DNA from: Colwellia sp. M166
Lineage (GTDB): Bacteria > Pseudomonadota > Gammaproteobacteria > Enterobacterales > Alteromonadaceae
Assembly: GCF_024585285.1 (NCBI RefSeq)
Contig: NZ_CP040755.1
Coordinates: forward strand, 1,860,001 to 1,924,000
DNA length: 64,000 bases
Reading direction: 5' to 3'
Below, one piece after another: positions 53,608 through 63,506 of the stretch; the stretch's first letter is position 1, and each line of letters starts with the position of its first letter. The notes beneath the pieces were generated by a model. It searched no databases. It worked only from the letters and a program-made list of their open reading frames with translations, and was not told the DNA's origin. The position numbers and the translations under genes were made by a program.

Positions 53608-56600
53608 GTGAGTTACCTAATGCCTACTAATGTTCGTATTTTACGTTCTTTTTCTTCTCTATTTCGTACAAAAGCTATAAAAAAAGTATTCTTAATCGCC
53701 GTAGGTATTGGGATCATTTTTTCTTCATTAATAAGTTGGTATTTATACCAACATAACCAAAACCTTGTGCAATCTTATATTGAGTCATTATCTGTTGATA
53801 CTGAAGAGCTAGTTAAAAAACGTTTTGAGCATTATGAGTATGGCTTAGGTGGAGCTAAGGGAGTAATTTTCGGCGCGGGCATTGAGCATTTAAATCGTAC
53901 CATATTTGAACGTTATGTTACCTCTCGTAACCTAGCGAGTGAATTTCCTGGTGCTAGAGGCTTTGGCTTTATTAGGCGAGTTCCCCTGACGATGGAAAAT
54001 CAGTTTATTCAACAGGCAAGAGCTGATAACGCTAAAGATTTTAATATTAGAACAATCAACCCACATTATAATGATCGTTTCATTATTCAGTATATTTACC
54101 CGCAAAAAAATAATGAAGGTGCAACAGGATTAGATATAGCATCAGAGAAAAACAGAAGAGTTGCTGCTTTAAAAGCCGCTAGAGAAGGCAAAGCAAAACT
54201 GACTGCCCCGATAACCTTAGTACAAGCAGAGGGAAAAAAACGCCGCGGCTTTTTAGTATTATTACCTATTTATGATCCTGTTTTACCGACCCAAACAACA
54301 GAAAATAGAATAGAGGCCTTACTCGGTTGGACTTTTGCCCCACTCGTCGTTGATGAAGTATTAGCTGATTTAGGTATGTCGAAAAAAGGCGTAAAACTGA
54401 CACTGACTGATGAAGTTGAAAGTGCGCCTTTTTATGAAAATATTAAAAATATTAATTCCGACTTTATTTATACTGCCGCCACTGAACGAACAATTCAATT
54501 TATGGGCCGAAAATGGATCTTAAATACCTATAGCTTACCGACCATACCGGCTATATTAGGCTTGTGGTCGCCAGTTTGGGTTGGGCTTTTATCTTTATTA
54601 CTGTCCAGTTTATTAGGCTTTATTATTTGGGCTGGGTTTATAAATAATAAAAGTGAGTATCAAATCAAATCGGCTGTAGATATACGTTCATTTTTAAACA
54701 GTCCTGCGATTAAAAAATTACTATTATCCTATCTATCATTAATAATTATATTTTTGATAATTATAGCTTTTCTAAGACTTCCGGAGCAAATACAAGCAAA
54801 AAGCGAAAAGCTTATTAATCTCGCACAGCGCAGCCAGGCTATCTTAGTGCGCAATAGTCAAGAACACAAAGAAGACTTACTTTTTTTAGCTTCTACTCCC
54901 CCGATAAATGGTTTAATTAATGCTATTAAAAATCAAGAAAATGGCATAGATGACCCTTTATTAACTGATTGGAAAGTGCGCCTAATTGAGATATTTAAGG
55001 CCTATATCATCTCTTCACCCAATGTTTATCAAGTAAGGTTAATACAATATGCCCGTAATGGTTATGAAATAGTCAGAGTAGAAAGACGTGATGACGGCAT
55101 ATACGTAGTACCGGATTCAGCATTACAATTTAAGGGCGACAGGCCTTATATTAAACAAGCAGTTGAGCTAGACAATGGCGAAGTATGGTTATCTGATATT
55201 GAACTCAATAAAGAAAACAATACGCTTGAGCTTCCTTATCGACCTACTTATCGCTATTTATCACCAGTATTTGATAAACAAAAAGAGCTTTTTGGCGTCG
55301 TTGTTATAAATATCGATGCTAACCCGCTATTAAATGACTTAAAAAAACTGCCTTCATCCGGTGAAGCTTTATATGTCACTAACTCTGAAGGTGATTTTAT
55401 TCTCCACCCTCAAGCTACTAAGCTATTTGGAACCGATGTTGGAACACCATACAAATGGGAACAGGAGTTTACAGCAAGCTCTTTACCATTTCAGCTAAAA
55501 CACATAAACACAAGTACTTGGCAAGGTACTCAGGGTGATATATTAGTAGCTGAGCATGAGTTTATTCCCAACAGCCAACGAGCTATCGGTAAAATACAAT
55601 TTAAAGCAACATCATTAGTTTCTGATTTATATAAAAAAAATCTAATAATGCTAACAACCTACCTTGCAATATTAGTTTTCATTGGGCTACTTGCAACAAT
55701 ATTTATATATTTTAACTGGGCTCAACTTCAAAGAACAAGAATAGAACAGCAACAATCAACCCAGCGCAAAAAAGATAAAATGTTTGAAAGCCTAATTGAG
55801 CTATCACCTGAAGCACTTATCATTTGTGATGCCAAAGGTACTATTGAAATAATCAACACCCAAACAGAGAAACTCTTTAGGTATCATAGAACTGACATGC
55901 TTGGTCGACATATTAATATTTTTATACCCAATTTGGATAGCCAGTTACATGATACGATATTGGTTAATAATGTTCATAAGACAAAACTTAAACATTTAGC
56001 TGACGACCTAGAAATACATGGCTTGAACTTTGAGGGCAATAAATTTCCTGTAGAAATCAGTATCAGCCCAGTACAAGTTGAAGATAAGTTATTATTTGCC
56101 GCATCGATCAGAGATATTTCAGAAAGAATGCGCATTGAAGACACTTTGCGTGCCGCCTCTTATGAAGCAGAGCGTGCAAACAAAGCAAAAAGCTCATTTT
56201 TAGCAAATATGAGCCATGAAATCCGCACACCTTTAAATGCAGTGATCGGCTTAACCTACCTACTCAGAGATGAGAAACTAACCAAAGCACAAATGGATTT
56301 AGTCATTAAAGTGCAATTATCTGGCCGTTCACTCCTCGGTATTGTTAATGATGTTTTAGACCTAGCTAAAATTGAAGCAAACGAAGTCAATGTTATCTTA
56401 GAACCTTGTAAAATAAAAATACTACTTAGAGAGTTAATCAGTGTTTTTTCATCTCAAGCTGAATCAAAGGGACTCACATTAAACGTTGAGATTAGTCCTG
56501 AAGTGCCTCCTTGGATCATGACAGATGAGAAGTTGATGCGCCAAATGCTGACTAATTTATTGGGTAACGCGATAAAATTCACTAAACAAGGGCATATTTT

Positions 56601-58410
56601 ACTGAAAGTAAGCTGTAATGAACCTAAGGCTGCGAACATAAATAAAGTCAAAGTCGTTGTTTTTGAAGTCTCAGATACCGGCATAGGTATTCCTATTGAA
56701 GCACAAAGAAAATTATTTCAACCCTTTAGCCAAGTAGATGAAAGCGCCAACAGGCAGTTTGGAGGTACGGGTTTAGGGTTATCTATTGTCAGCAATATGA
56801 TTGAGCTACTTGGTGGTGAAGTAAAGTTAAAAAGCGTGCCTAATCAAGGGAGTAGCTTTTCACTTTATTTGCCTGTAGTAGAGCCTTCTGAAGACGAGCT
56901 AGAAGCTCATGACACACAAGACGTAACCTTAAGTGTCTTAATCGCTGAAGATGATATTAATCAACAATTAAAATTGGTTAATGACTGTAAAGCACTTGGC
57001 TGGCGCGTGACGGCTGTCAGTAATGGCACTCAGCTGATCGCTAAAATTAAAGAATATTTTGACTCTGGGCAAGCACTTCCTGATGTTTTACTGGTTGACT
57101 GGCAAATGCCAGAATTAGATGGACTACAAGCGTTATCGCTATTAACAGAAGAAATAGGCATTAAAAATTTACCTGCAGTATTAGTAATATCAGCCTTTGA
57201 AAAAGAGCGTATAGCAAAATTAGACTCTAAAAGTTTAATCGACATTATTTTGCATAAACCGGTTAATATCCCACAATTATTCAATGCTGTTAATGATGTG
57301 GTAGTAAAGCACACCGGCAATTCAGAGCGAGTTTTCAAATCAACTAAAACTGAAACAATTAAAGCAAAATGGTTACTGAATGTGAACATACTCGTTGTTG
57401 ATGATAGCGAAATAAACTTAGAAGTTGTTGGCAATATACTGGAACGCAATGGTGCCATAGCAAATAAAGTTAGCAGTGGCGCTGCCGCGATTGAGTATTT
57501 AAAATCAACAGATACTGTGGATGTCGTACTTATGGATATTCAAATGCCAGAAATGGATGGTTTAGAGACCACGCAACATATACGAAACGAGCTTAAACTC
57601 CACTCCCTACCTATTATTGCCCTAACAGCTGGAACATTAATGGAAGAAAGAAGAAAGTCGCTAGCAGCCGGTATGAATGACTTTCTTACTAAGCCTGTTG
57701 AACCCACTAACCTTATTCGTTCAATACGTAAATTAGTTGAAGCTTACCGAAGCCGTACCGTCAAATTACAAGGTATTAATACTGAAGTCACATACGATGC
57801 CGATGACTGGCCTGTTATCAATGGTTTAGTGCACGACAAGAACTTATTAGACGGTGATTTGCCATTTTTTATCTCGATCATCCAACGAATATTTAGTGAA
57901 CATGAAAACTTACTATTACTCAGTAATAGTGAGATTCATCAAGTTATCACAGAAGAAGATAAAACCAGTTTAGCCAATCAGATACACAAATTAAGAGGCT
58001 CTTTAGGCTTAATTGGTGCGCAAAAGCTATTTCAAACCGCCGGCGAGGCTGAAATTTCATTACGTTCAAGTAATGAAAACACCATGTTATTACTGAAGGC
58101 TTTTCGCCAAGAGTTTATTGATTTACGTGATAGCTGCCAAGCTTTATTATTACAGCACCAAATAAAAGATCTCAGCTCAGATGATGTAGTATCTCAAGAT
58201 ATTACCCTTATGGATCCTATTAAAATCAAGGAACTAGAGTTAATGTTAAAGAGTAATGATATTGCGGCACTGCAATTTTTAAATAACAATACCCCAGAGC
58301 TTAAAGCTTTAATGGTTAATGATGATTTTGCAATTTTTCATGATTACATTACTAACCTTAAATTTAAGGATGCTTTAACTTTATTACAATCAAATGTGAG
58401 GAATCAATAA
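53608..58410 (+). CDS. Hybrid sensor histidine kinase, CHASE and dCache sensors, PAS, two receivers, HPt
   Basis: 1600-residue membrane kinase (GTG start, or ATG four codons later). In order: helix about 24-45, CHASE-type periplasmic domain (about 75-300), helix about 324-346, helix about 370-392, a second periplasmic domain of double-Cache type (about 395-675; LPYRPTYRYLSPVFDKQKELFGVVVI), helix about 680-703, PAS (about 730-850), HisKA with NMSHEIRTPLNAVIG (His near 870), HATPase (about 970-1095; GTGLGLSIV), receiver 1 (Asp in LLVDWQMPELDG near 1163), receiver 2 (VLMDIQMPEMDG near 1307) and a C-terminal HPt with His in IHKLRGSLGLIG near 1460. Four bases ahead of its partner response regulator. 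Confidence 0.9.
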   Translation: MSYLMPTNVRILRSFSSLFRTKAIKKVFLIAVGIGIIFSSLISWYLYQHNQNLVQSYIESLSVDTEELVKKRFEHYEYGLGGAKGVIFGAGIEHLNRTIFERYVTSRNLASEFPGARGFGFIRRVPLTMENQFIQQARADNAKDFNIRTINPHYNDRFIIQYIYPQKNNEGATGLDIASEKNRRVAALKAAREGKAKLTAPITLVQAEGKKRRGFLVLLPIYDPVLPTQTTENRIEALLGWTFAPLVVDEVLADLGMSKKGVKLTLTDEVESAPFYENIKNINSDFIYTAATERTIQFMGRKWILNTYSLPTIPAILGLWSPVWVGLLSLLLSSLLGFIIWAGFINNKSEYQIKSAVDIRSFLNSPAIKKLLLSYLSLIIIFLIIIAFLRLPEQIQAKSEKLINLAQRSQAILVRNSQEHKEDLLFLASTPPINGLINAIKNQENGIDDPLLTDWKVRLIEIFKAYIISSPNVYQVRLIQYARNGYEIVRVERRDDGIYVVPDSALQFKGDRPYIKQAVELDNGEVWLSDIELNKENNTLELPYRPTYRYLSPVFDKQKELFGVVVINIDANPLLNDLKKLPSSGEALYVTNSEGDFILHPQATKLFGTDVGTPYKWEQEFTASSLPFQLKHINTSTWQGTQGDILVAEHEFIPNSQRAIGKIQFKATSLVSDLYKKNLIMLTTYLAILVFIGLLATIFIYFNWAQLQRTRIEQQQSTQRKKDKMFESLIELSPEALIICDAKGTIEIINTQTEKLFRYHRTDMLGRHINIFIPNLDSQLHDTILVNNVHKTKLKHLADDLEIHGLNFEGNKFPVEISISPVQVEDKLLFAASIRDISERMRIEDTLRAASYEAERANKAKSSFLANMSHEIRTPLNAVIGLTYLLRDEKLTKAQMDLVIKVQLSGRSLLGIVNDVLDLAKIEANEVNVILEPCKIKILLRELISVFSSQAESKGLTLNVEISPEVPPWIMTDEKLMRQMLTNLLGNAIKFTKQGHILLKVSCNEPKAANINKVKVVVFEVSDTGIGIPIEAQRKLFQPFSQVDESANRQFGGTGLGLSIVSNMIELLGGEVKLKSVPNQGSSFSLYLPVVEPSEDELEAHDTQDVTLSVLIAEDDINQQLKLVNDCKALGWRVTAVSNGTQLIAKIKEYFDSGQALPDVLLVDWQMPELDGLQALSLLTEEIGIKNLPAVLVISAFEKERIAKLDSKSLIDIILHKPVNIPQLFNAVNDVVVKHTGNSERVFKSTKTETIKAKWLLNVNILVVDDSEINLEVVGNILERNGAIANKVSSGAAAIEYLKSTDTVDVVLMDIQMPEMDGLETTQHIRNELKLHSLPIIALTAGTLMEERRKSLAAGMNDFLTKPVEPTNLIRSIRKLVEAYRSRTVKLQGINTEVTYDADDWPVINGLVHDKNLLDGDLPFFISIIQRIFSEHENLLLLSNSEIHQVITEEDKTSLANQIHKLRGSLGLIGAQKLFQTAGEAEISLRSSNENTMLLLKAFRQEFIDLRDSCQALLLQHQIKDLSSDDVVSQDITLMDPIKIKELELMLKSNDIAALQFLNNNTPELKALMVNDDFAIFHDYITNLKFKDALTLLQSNVRNQ

Positions 58411-58414
58411 ACAT

Positions 58415-59335
58415 ATGCCATCTACAGAAAAAGAACATTTAGATGTAACTATTTTAATTGTTGATGATGACCCTTCAATTATAGTAACAACGAGTAAAGC
58501 GCTTAATGGCTTAGGGAAAATAATTTTCGCCACCAATGGCTCTGATGCCTTAATGTTAGCAGAAACAAAATTACCGGATGTCATTCTACTTGATGCAGAG
58601 ATGCCCGACATGAATGGTTTTGAAGTTTGTCAGCACCTCAAGAAAAAAGAGCAAACGGCTCATATTCCGATCATTTTTATCACCAGCCACAGCGGCTCTG
58701 ACTTTGAAATGAAAGTCTTCGATGCTGGTGCATCCGACTATATAAATAAACCTTTAAACCCTCGAGTCGTATTGGCTAGAGCAAGTTTGCAGCTTAACTA
58801 TAAACGGGCACTTGAAAGGTTAGAGCACCTAAGCTTAACGGACGGCTTAACCGGTTTATATAATCGCAGAGCATTTGATACAAAATTTTCACTCGAGTTT
58901 ACACGCGCTCAACGCTCCGGCATCCCCATTACATTACTAATGTTAGATATAGATGAGTTTAAAAAATATAACGACCATTTTGGCCATGTAATGGGGGATG
59001 TATGTATTCAACAAACAGCAAGTGCACTGCTAGAAACAGTACAGAGAACGACTGATTTTGTCGCACGATACGGTGGTGAAGAATTTGCAATCGTGCTACC
59101 CGACACAGACTTAGAAGGGGCAAAATATTTTGCAGAAAGTATTTTAAATAATATTTTAAACTTAAATATAAGCCATGCGCCGACAGCTAAACGTAGCAAT
59201 GTTACCTTGTCAATTGGTTACTATTCTTTGATACCAACACATAAGGATTCATACGAAGATTTACTTAAAACAACGGATGCTGCATTATTTAAAGCGAAAG
59301 AAAATGGACGTGCCTGTATTTATACTCCTCAATGA
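58415..59335 (+). CDS. Response-regulator diguanylate cyclase (REC-GGDEF)
   Basis: 306 residues. N-terminal receiver (LIVDDDPSIIVTT, phospho-Asp in VILLDAEMPDMNG near 65), then GGDEF domain from about 140 (LTDGLTGLYNRRAFD, MLDIDEFKKYNDHFGHVMGD, GGEEF near 219). An inhibitory RxxD site (RTTD) lies five residues before GGEEF, so product feedback is likely. It starts four bases after the kinase gene and is the probable output of that phosphorelay: c-di-GMP made on phosphorylation. PleD-type proteins have two receivers; this one has one, like WspR. Confidence 0.92.
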   Translation: MPSTEKEHLDVTILIVDDDPSIIVTTSKALNGLGKIIFATNGSDALMLAETKLPDVILLDAEMPDMNGFEVCQHLKKKEQTAHIPIIFITSHSGSDFEMKVFDAGASDYINKPLNPRVVLARASLQLNYKRALERLEHLSLTDGLTGLYNRRAFDTKFSLEFTRAQRSGIPITLLMLDIDEFKKYNDHFGHVMGDVCIQQTASALLETVQRTTDFVARYGGEEFAIVLPDTDLEGAKYFAESILNNILNLNISHAPTAKRSNVTLSIGYYSLIPTHKDSYEDLLKTTDAALFKAKENGRACIYTPQ

Positions 59336-59658
59336 AGTAAGTAATACCAATTCTACTACGTTTGATATAAATTGATGTTGGAGATAGCAGTGACAAAAAC
59401 CAACATCAACGTATGCGCTAACGGGCTTTATAACCAGTTTATTCATAGTGTTATTGGCTAAATTATTCACGAGTTCTCTTTAAGTAAAGATTAATACCAA
59501 GCCGAAAGGATGAAATTTAGCAGCTTAGCAAAGTATTTTTACCAAGCAATAACGAGCTCTTGAGCGTGAGAATAACGCTGATAGGCCCTTAAATAGCATG
59601 ATTGAGTAAAGTAGCTTAGCCCGAACTGGAGGCAGTATATGAAAAAATCCGTGGTAAA
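59336..59658. other. Intergenic region with repeat-end fragment
   Basis: AATACCAATTCTACTACG at 59343 resembles the end of the dispersed repeat, but no full copy follows. A further ATACCAAGCCG at 59493 is weaker. No open frame, terminator or RNA signal that I can support is seen. Confidence 0.35.
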
Positions 59659-59937
59659 TTAAGTCCTATACAGCACTTTGATAACATGCCAACCAAACTT
59701 GGTTTTAACGAGGTGTGGCTCTAATATTGCACCACTAAATGCTATTTTATCAAATTGAGATACCATTGTACCGCGTTTAAACTCACCTAAATCACCACCT
59801 TTTTTACCAGATGGGCATGACGAATATTTTTTAGCTAAGGTTTGAAATTTAGCTCCTTTGGCTAACTGCTTAATAATATCTTCGGCAATTTCTTTGTGCT
59901 TAACTAATATGTGGAGTGCGTACGCTGTAGTTGCCAT
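59659..59937 (-). CDS. ppiC: Parvulin-type peptidyl-prolyl isomerase, PpiC
   Basis: 92-residue cytoplasmic rotamase from ATG 59937 ([13 protein letters not shown]); a longer frame adds 11 residues that do not fit the family. It matches PpiC (93 residues) from end to end: [43 protein letters not shown] and [10 protein letters not shown]. It accelerates cis-trans isomerisation of prolyl bonds. Monocistronic. Confidence 0.94.
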   Translation of the reverse strand: MATTAYALHILVKHKEIAEDIIKQLAKGAKFQTLAKKYSSCPSGKKGGDLGEFKRGTMVSQFDKIAFSGAILEPHLVKTKFGWHVIKVLYRT

Positions 59938-60097
59938 GTAAAAGCCTTTAAAATGTTGTTTAAACCCCAAAAATTAACCAGCGAGAATCACCGGTACACT
60001 GACATTAATTTATACCCCTTGCTTGATAGAAACATAAATCCAACGAATTATAATATTTTAGATAACCTGCTGAGAAATATCAGTAAATTTCAGACAT

Positions 60098-60124
60098 AAA
60101 AAAACCGACATTAACAGTCGGTTT
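60098..60124 (-). terminator. Terminator of tRNA-Leu
   Basis: AAACCGAC/GTCGGTTT is followed by a T-run on the minus strand, 30 bases after the tRNA 3' end. Confidence 0.85.
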
Positions 60125-60153
60125 ATTATAGCCCTTTAAGAACAAGGGAAGAA

Positions 60154-60238
60154 TGGTACCAGCGGTCGGACTCGAACCGACACGTCTTTCGACAGGGGAT
60201 TTTGAATCCCCCATGTATACCAATTTCATCACGCTGGC
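60154..60238 (-). tRNA. tRNA-Leu (anticodon CAA)
   Basis: 85-nt tRNA on the minus strand with encoded CCA. Acceptor GCCAGCG pairs with CGCTGGT (the last pair is G-U), the anticodon loop TTCAAAA gives CAA within the stem GGGGGA...TCCCC, a long variable arm follows (class II), and GGTTCGAGTCC forms the T-arm. It reads UUG codons, and has its own terminator. Confidence 0.93.
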
Positions 60239-60530
60239 ATTTCTTTTCTATCACTTCAAATAACGCATAACATTACGAAGAGGCGAGCATTATACGAAAA
60301 ATTAAACGCTTAGCAATAGTTTTTATTTGATTATCGCTTGAGTGCTGCATATTTGTTCATCAATCTAACAAACAATCGAGTTAAGTTGATTTTCTAACCA
60401 ACATTTTACTACAACGACACTTTACAGCAGCGACATAGTAAAGTACTCGTGGATTATTAATTATGCTCAGTCACTTATACTTTTATTTTCCTTTTGCTAA
60501 ACTAGCGCAAATTTTATCACTGTTCAACAT

Positions 60531-61031
60531 ATGTCATTAGTTAAAAACTCTCCATTTCCACGGGCTGGCTTTCGTCGTCGTATGGCGTCTTGGTTATACG
60601 ATTTATTACTTGCCATTGCAGTTTATATGACTGCAGGTGCTGCTTCGTTTTTAATCATTTCATTACTGGTGCATTTTACTGTTTTTGATTTACAAGGTTA
60701 TGAGCATTTAAGTGACACCATTACAAATACCTACTGGTTGTTGTTACCCAATGAGCTTTGGAAACTAGGCTGGGTAGCTTTTTTCTTTGTTTGGTTTTGG
60801 TCGAAAAGCGGGCAAACCTTAGGCATGAAAGCATGGCGCTTAAAGGTGCAAAATCAAGACGGTAGTTTAATGACTAAAACAACCGCTATGAAGCGCTTAT
60901 TACCAACGTTATTGGGCTTGGGTAACTTTGCAGTACTGGTTGATAGAAAAAACAAGTTGAGCATTCAAGACCGTTTAACGGATACTGAAGTCGTGCTGCT
61001 GACGCTTGAAGCAAATCGTGGCAGGTTATAA
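60531..61031 (+). CDS. RDD family membrane protein
   Basis: 166 residues with three to four hydrophobic helices. The motif RRRMASWLYDLLLAI (Arg and Asp-rich first helix) is the RDD signature, and SGQTLGMKAWRLKV near 103 is the family's second block. Some RDD proteins act in Na+/H+ exchange or stress tolerance, but most have no known function. It is divergent from tRNA-Leu and converges with lptG at a shared terminator. Confidence 0.85.
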   Translation: MSLVKNSPFPRAGFRRRMASWLYDLLLAIAVYMTAGAASFLIISLLVHFTVFDLQGYEHLSDTITNTYWLLLPNELWKLGWVAFFFVWFWSKSGQTLGMKAWRLKVQNQDGSLMTKTTAMKRLLPTLLGLGNFAVLVDRKNKLSIQDRLTDTEVVLLTLEANRGRL

Positions 61032-61052
61032 ATTGCCTAAGGTTAAGTAATT

Positions 61053-61082
61053 AAAACGCGCCGCTAACTGGCGCGTTTTTTC
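61053..61082. terminator. Bidirectional terminator RDD / lptG
   Basis: AAAACGCGCC/GGCGCGTTTT stem with seven-base loop, T-runs on both sides. It includes the stop codon of lptG. Confidence 0.88.
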
Positions 61083-62131
61083 AGAAAATACAGTGCTACC
61101 GTAACAAAAATCAAACTTGGCATGAAAGCGCCAAAAATTGCTGGCAGTTGGTAAACTAAACTCAATGAGCCTAATACCTCATTAACAATAAAGAATAAAA
61201 TTCCGGTTGCTACACCCATCATAATTCTTGCACCCATCGATACCGATCGTAATGGACCAAAAATAAAAGATAAGGCTACCAACAGCATAACGGCTAGGGT
61301 TATTGGCTGCGCTATCTTGCGCCAAAACGCCAATAAATACCGACTGGAATCTTGCTTATTAGCTTCAAGATAATCTAAATAGTCGTTTAAACCTCGTAAC
61401 GATAATGACTCGGGCTTAACAGTTACCACACCTAGTTTATCTGGCGTTAAGGTTGAACTCCATGACATTACTGGTTGGCTAGCTTTAATAATCTCTTTCG
61501 CTGTAATTTGAGTTTCAATAACATCACGTAATTGCCAGGCATTTTTTTGATAAACAGCACTACTAGCCGAGACCCAACTAGATAGTTTAAGTTGCTCATT
61601 AAAACGATAAATTTGGATGTTTTTCAAAGAGCCTTGATCCTGCACTTCACCAATATGAACAAAGTAATCACCGTCTTTCGCCCAAGTGCCACCTGAAGAA
61701 GAAATTAAACTGCCGCCAGAAATCGCTTGAGCACGTACTTGTCGAGCTGCTGCCTCACCTTGTGGTGCAAGCCATTCACCAACCGCCATACTAATGACAA
61801 TTAATAACAAGGCTGATTTCATCACTGATTTAATAATATCAAGCCGTGATAAGCCAGCGGCTTGCATCACCACCAGCTCACTACTGCTTGCCATCATACC
61901 CATACCAATCAAGCCACCAATCAAGGCCGACATAGGGAAAAATAACGACACATCTTGTGGGATAGCATAAAGCACATAAAGTGCAGCGTGCGCTAAATCA
62001 TAATTGCCTTTACCCACTGACTTCATTTGTTCAACAAATTTAATAATACCACTTAGGCTGACAAATACGGTTAAAGTCAAAAAGGTCGTAGAAGCTATCA
62101 CACGCCCTATATACATATCTAAAATGCGCAT
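61064..62131 (-). CDS. lptG: Lipopolysaccharide export permease LptG
   Basis: 355-residue inner-membrane protein (E. coli 360) of the LptB2FG ABC exporter that lifts lipopolysaccharide to the LptC/A bridge. It has two helix groups around a periplasmic beta-jellyroll domain (about 130-265). The start MRILDMYIGRVIASTTFLTL and the C-terminal GARIMMGVATGILFF are typical. It overlaps the end of lptF by one base. Confidence 0.95.
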   Translation of the reverse strand: MRILDMYIGRVIASTTFLTLTVFVSLSGIIKFVEQMKSVGKGNYDLAHAALYVLYAIPQDVSLFFPMSALIGGLIGMGMMASSSELVVMQAAGLSRLDIIKSVMKSALLLIVISMAVGEWLAPQGEAAARQVRAQAISGGSLISSSGGTWAKDGDYFVHIGEVQDQGSLKNIQIYRFNEQLKLSSWVSASSAVYQKNAWQLRDVIETQITAKEIIKASQPVMSWSSTLTPDKLGVVTVKPESLSLRGLNDYLDYLEANKQDSSRYLLAFWRKIAQPITLAVMLLVALSFIFGPLRSVSMGARIMMGVATGILFFIVNEVLGSLSLVYQLPAIFGAFMPSLIFVTVALYFLKKRAS

Positions 62132-63255
62132 TAAACAGCTACCTTATTTTTAGTCAGTTTTGCTTTAAATATTCGGCCGCTTTTACGACCTTTAACTAAC
62201 AAACTGAAACCTAAAATGAGCACAATAACATGTACGGGCCATAAACCGATATACTGTGGAACTGAGCCTTTTTCTATGCCTGAACGAATAGCCGTTAGCA
62301 GTAAGAAGTAGCTTAAAAATAATAATAACGCGGGTAGCATTTTGCCGAATTTACCTTGCCGTGGATTAACCACACTCAAAGGTACTGCCACCAAAGTCAT
62401 AATAATGCAGGCCAATGGAAAAGCGATACGCCATTGGCTTTCTGCACTCGCTTCAGGGGTTTGCTCTTGATAGAGTTCACTGGTTGGAATAGCACTGAGT
62501 TTACGGCGTTTATGAGCCACTTTTTGATCTTGTATTTGGATATAATATTTATCAAACGCGACTTGGCGAAATTCTTTATTTTTTATGTCATTTTGATAAC
62601 GCGTGCCAGCAGAAAGAATTAAACGTTGCGAGCCAGTATCTTCTTCAACAACCTGCCCTGTTGCCGCATAAACCAAGCTAGAATCGATAACGCTAGCGTT
62701 TGGTGTATCTTTATCTGGTAATTGGGCAACAAATACTTTTTCGAAAGTATTGTCGGTACGATTTTTTTCATGAATAAAAACCACCGCTTTTTTGTTACCC
62801 GTGGTCTGAAAACGCCCAGCAATAAGTGAACTTAATCCGGAGTCAGCCGCGATTTGATCTTTAACTTGGTATTCATACTCGGCTGCCATTGGCGATAAAT
62901 AAAGCGTAAATACACCGGTGATAATAGCGGTTACAACACCGAGTATTAAGGTAACTCGCACCACATACCATTCACTGACCCCACAAGCATGCAATACGGT
63001 CATTTCATTTTCAGCATAAATACGACCATAAGCCAACAAAACCCCAAGGAAAAAACTTAACGGTAGAATCATGCCCGCAAGATCAGGTATTTTCAGGCCA
63101 ATAAAGGTCATCACTAAATGCCCGGGAATACCGCCTTCTGATGCATCATCGAGTACACGAACGAATTTATTACTGATAAATATCGTCATGATAACGAGAA
63201 ATACCGCAAGCTGGGTTTTAGCAACTTCTTTGAGCAAATAACGAAATATAATCAC
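62131..63255 (-). CDS. lptF: Lipopolysaccharide export permease LptF
   Basis: 374-residue partner of LptG (E. coli 366). MIIFRYLLKEVAKTQLAVFLV is the standard first helix, PLSFFLGVLLAYGRIYAENEM the coupling-helix region near 76, and the periplasmic domain follows. Its stop overlaps the lptG start (TAATG). It is divergent from pepA, a conserved order in gammaproteobacteria. Confidence 0.95.
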   Translation of the reverse strand: MIIFRYLLKEVAKTQLAVFLVIMTIFISNKFVRVLDDASEGGIPGHLVMTFIGLKIPDLAGMILPLSFFLGVLLAYGRIYAENEMTVLHACGVSEWYVVRVTLILGVVTAIITGVFTLYLSPMAAEYEYQVKDQIAADSGLSSLIAGRFQTTGNKKAVVFIHEKNRTDNTFEKVFVAQLPDKDTPNASVIDSSLVYAATGQVVEEDTGSQRLILSAGTRYQNDIKNKEFRQVAFDKYYIQIQDQKVAHKRRKLSAIPTSELYQEQTPEASAESQWRIAFPLACIIMTLVAVPLSVVNPRQGKFGKMLPALLLFLSYFLLLTAIRSGIEKGSVPQYIGLWPVHVIVLILGFSLLVKGRKSGRIFKAKLTKNKVAV

Positions 63256-63506
63256 AAAGTGATCCTATAAAAACTTTCTATAAAACATGGTTTTTTTCTG
63301 ACATACAGCCATTTTTTCAGTAAACTTGTCATTTTTAGCATTAAATTAAATGTAAGCTTACAGGTAATGCTGTGCAATCCGGCTATAATTATAGCCTTTA
63401 GCCCAATACATTTAAAAGTAAGCTTAGCGATTAATTACTGTTTTTAGCAAGCTAAATAGTATATTTACAATAAAATATACGCATTTGAGTCAAATTAGGA
63501 GACATC

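Noticed and set aside
60210..60225. TATACCAATTTCATC considered as a repeat end
   Set aside because: It is part of the D-arm of tRNA-Leu and the likeness to ATACCAA is chance.
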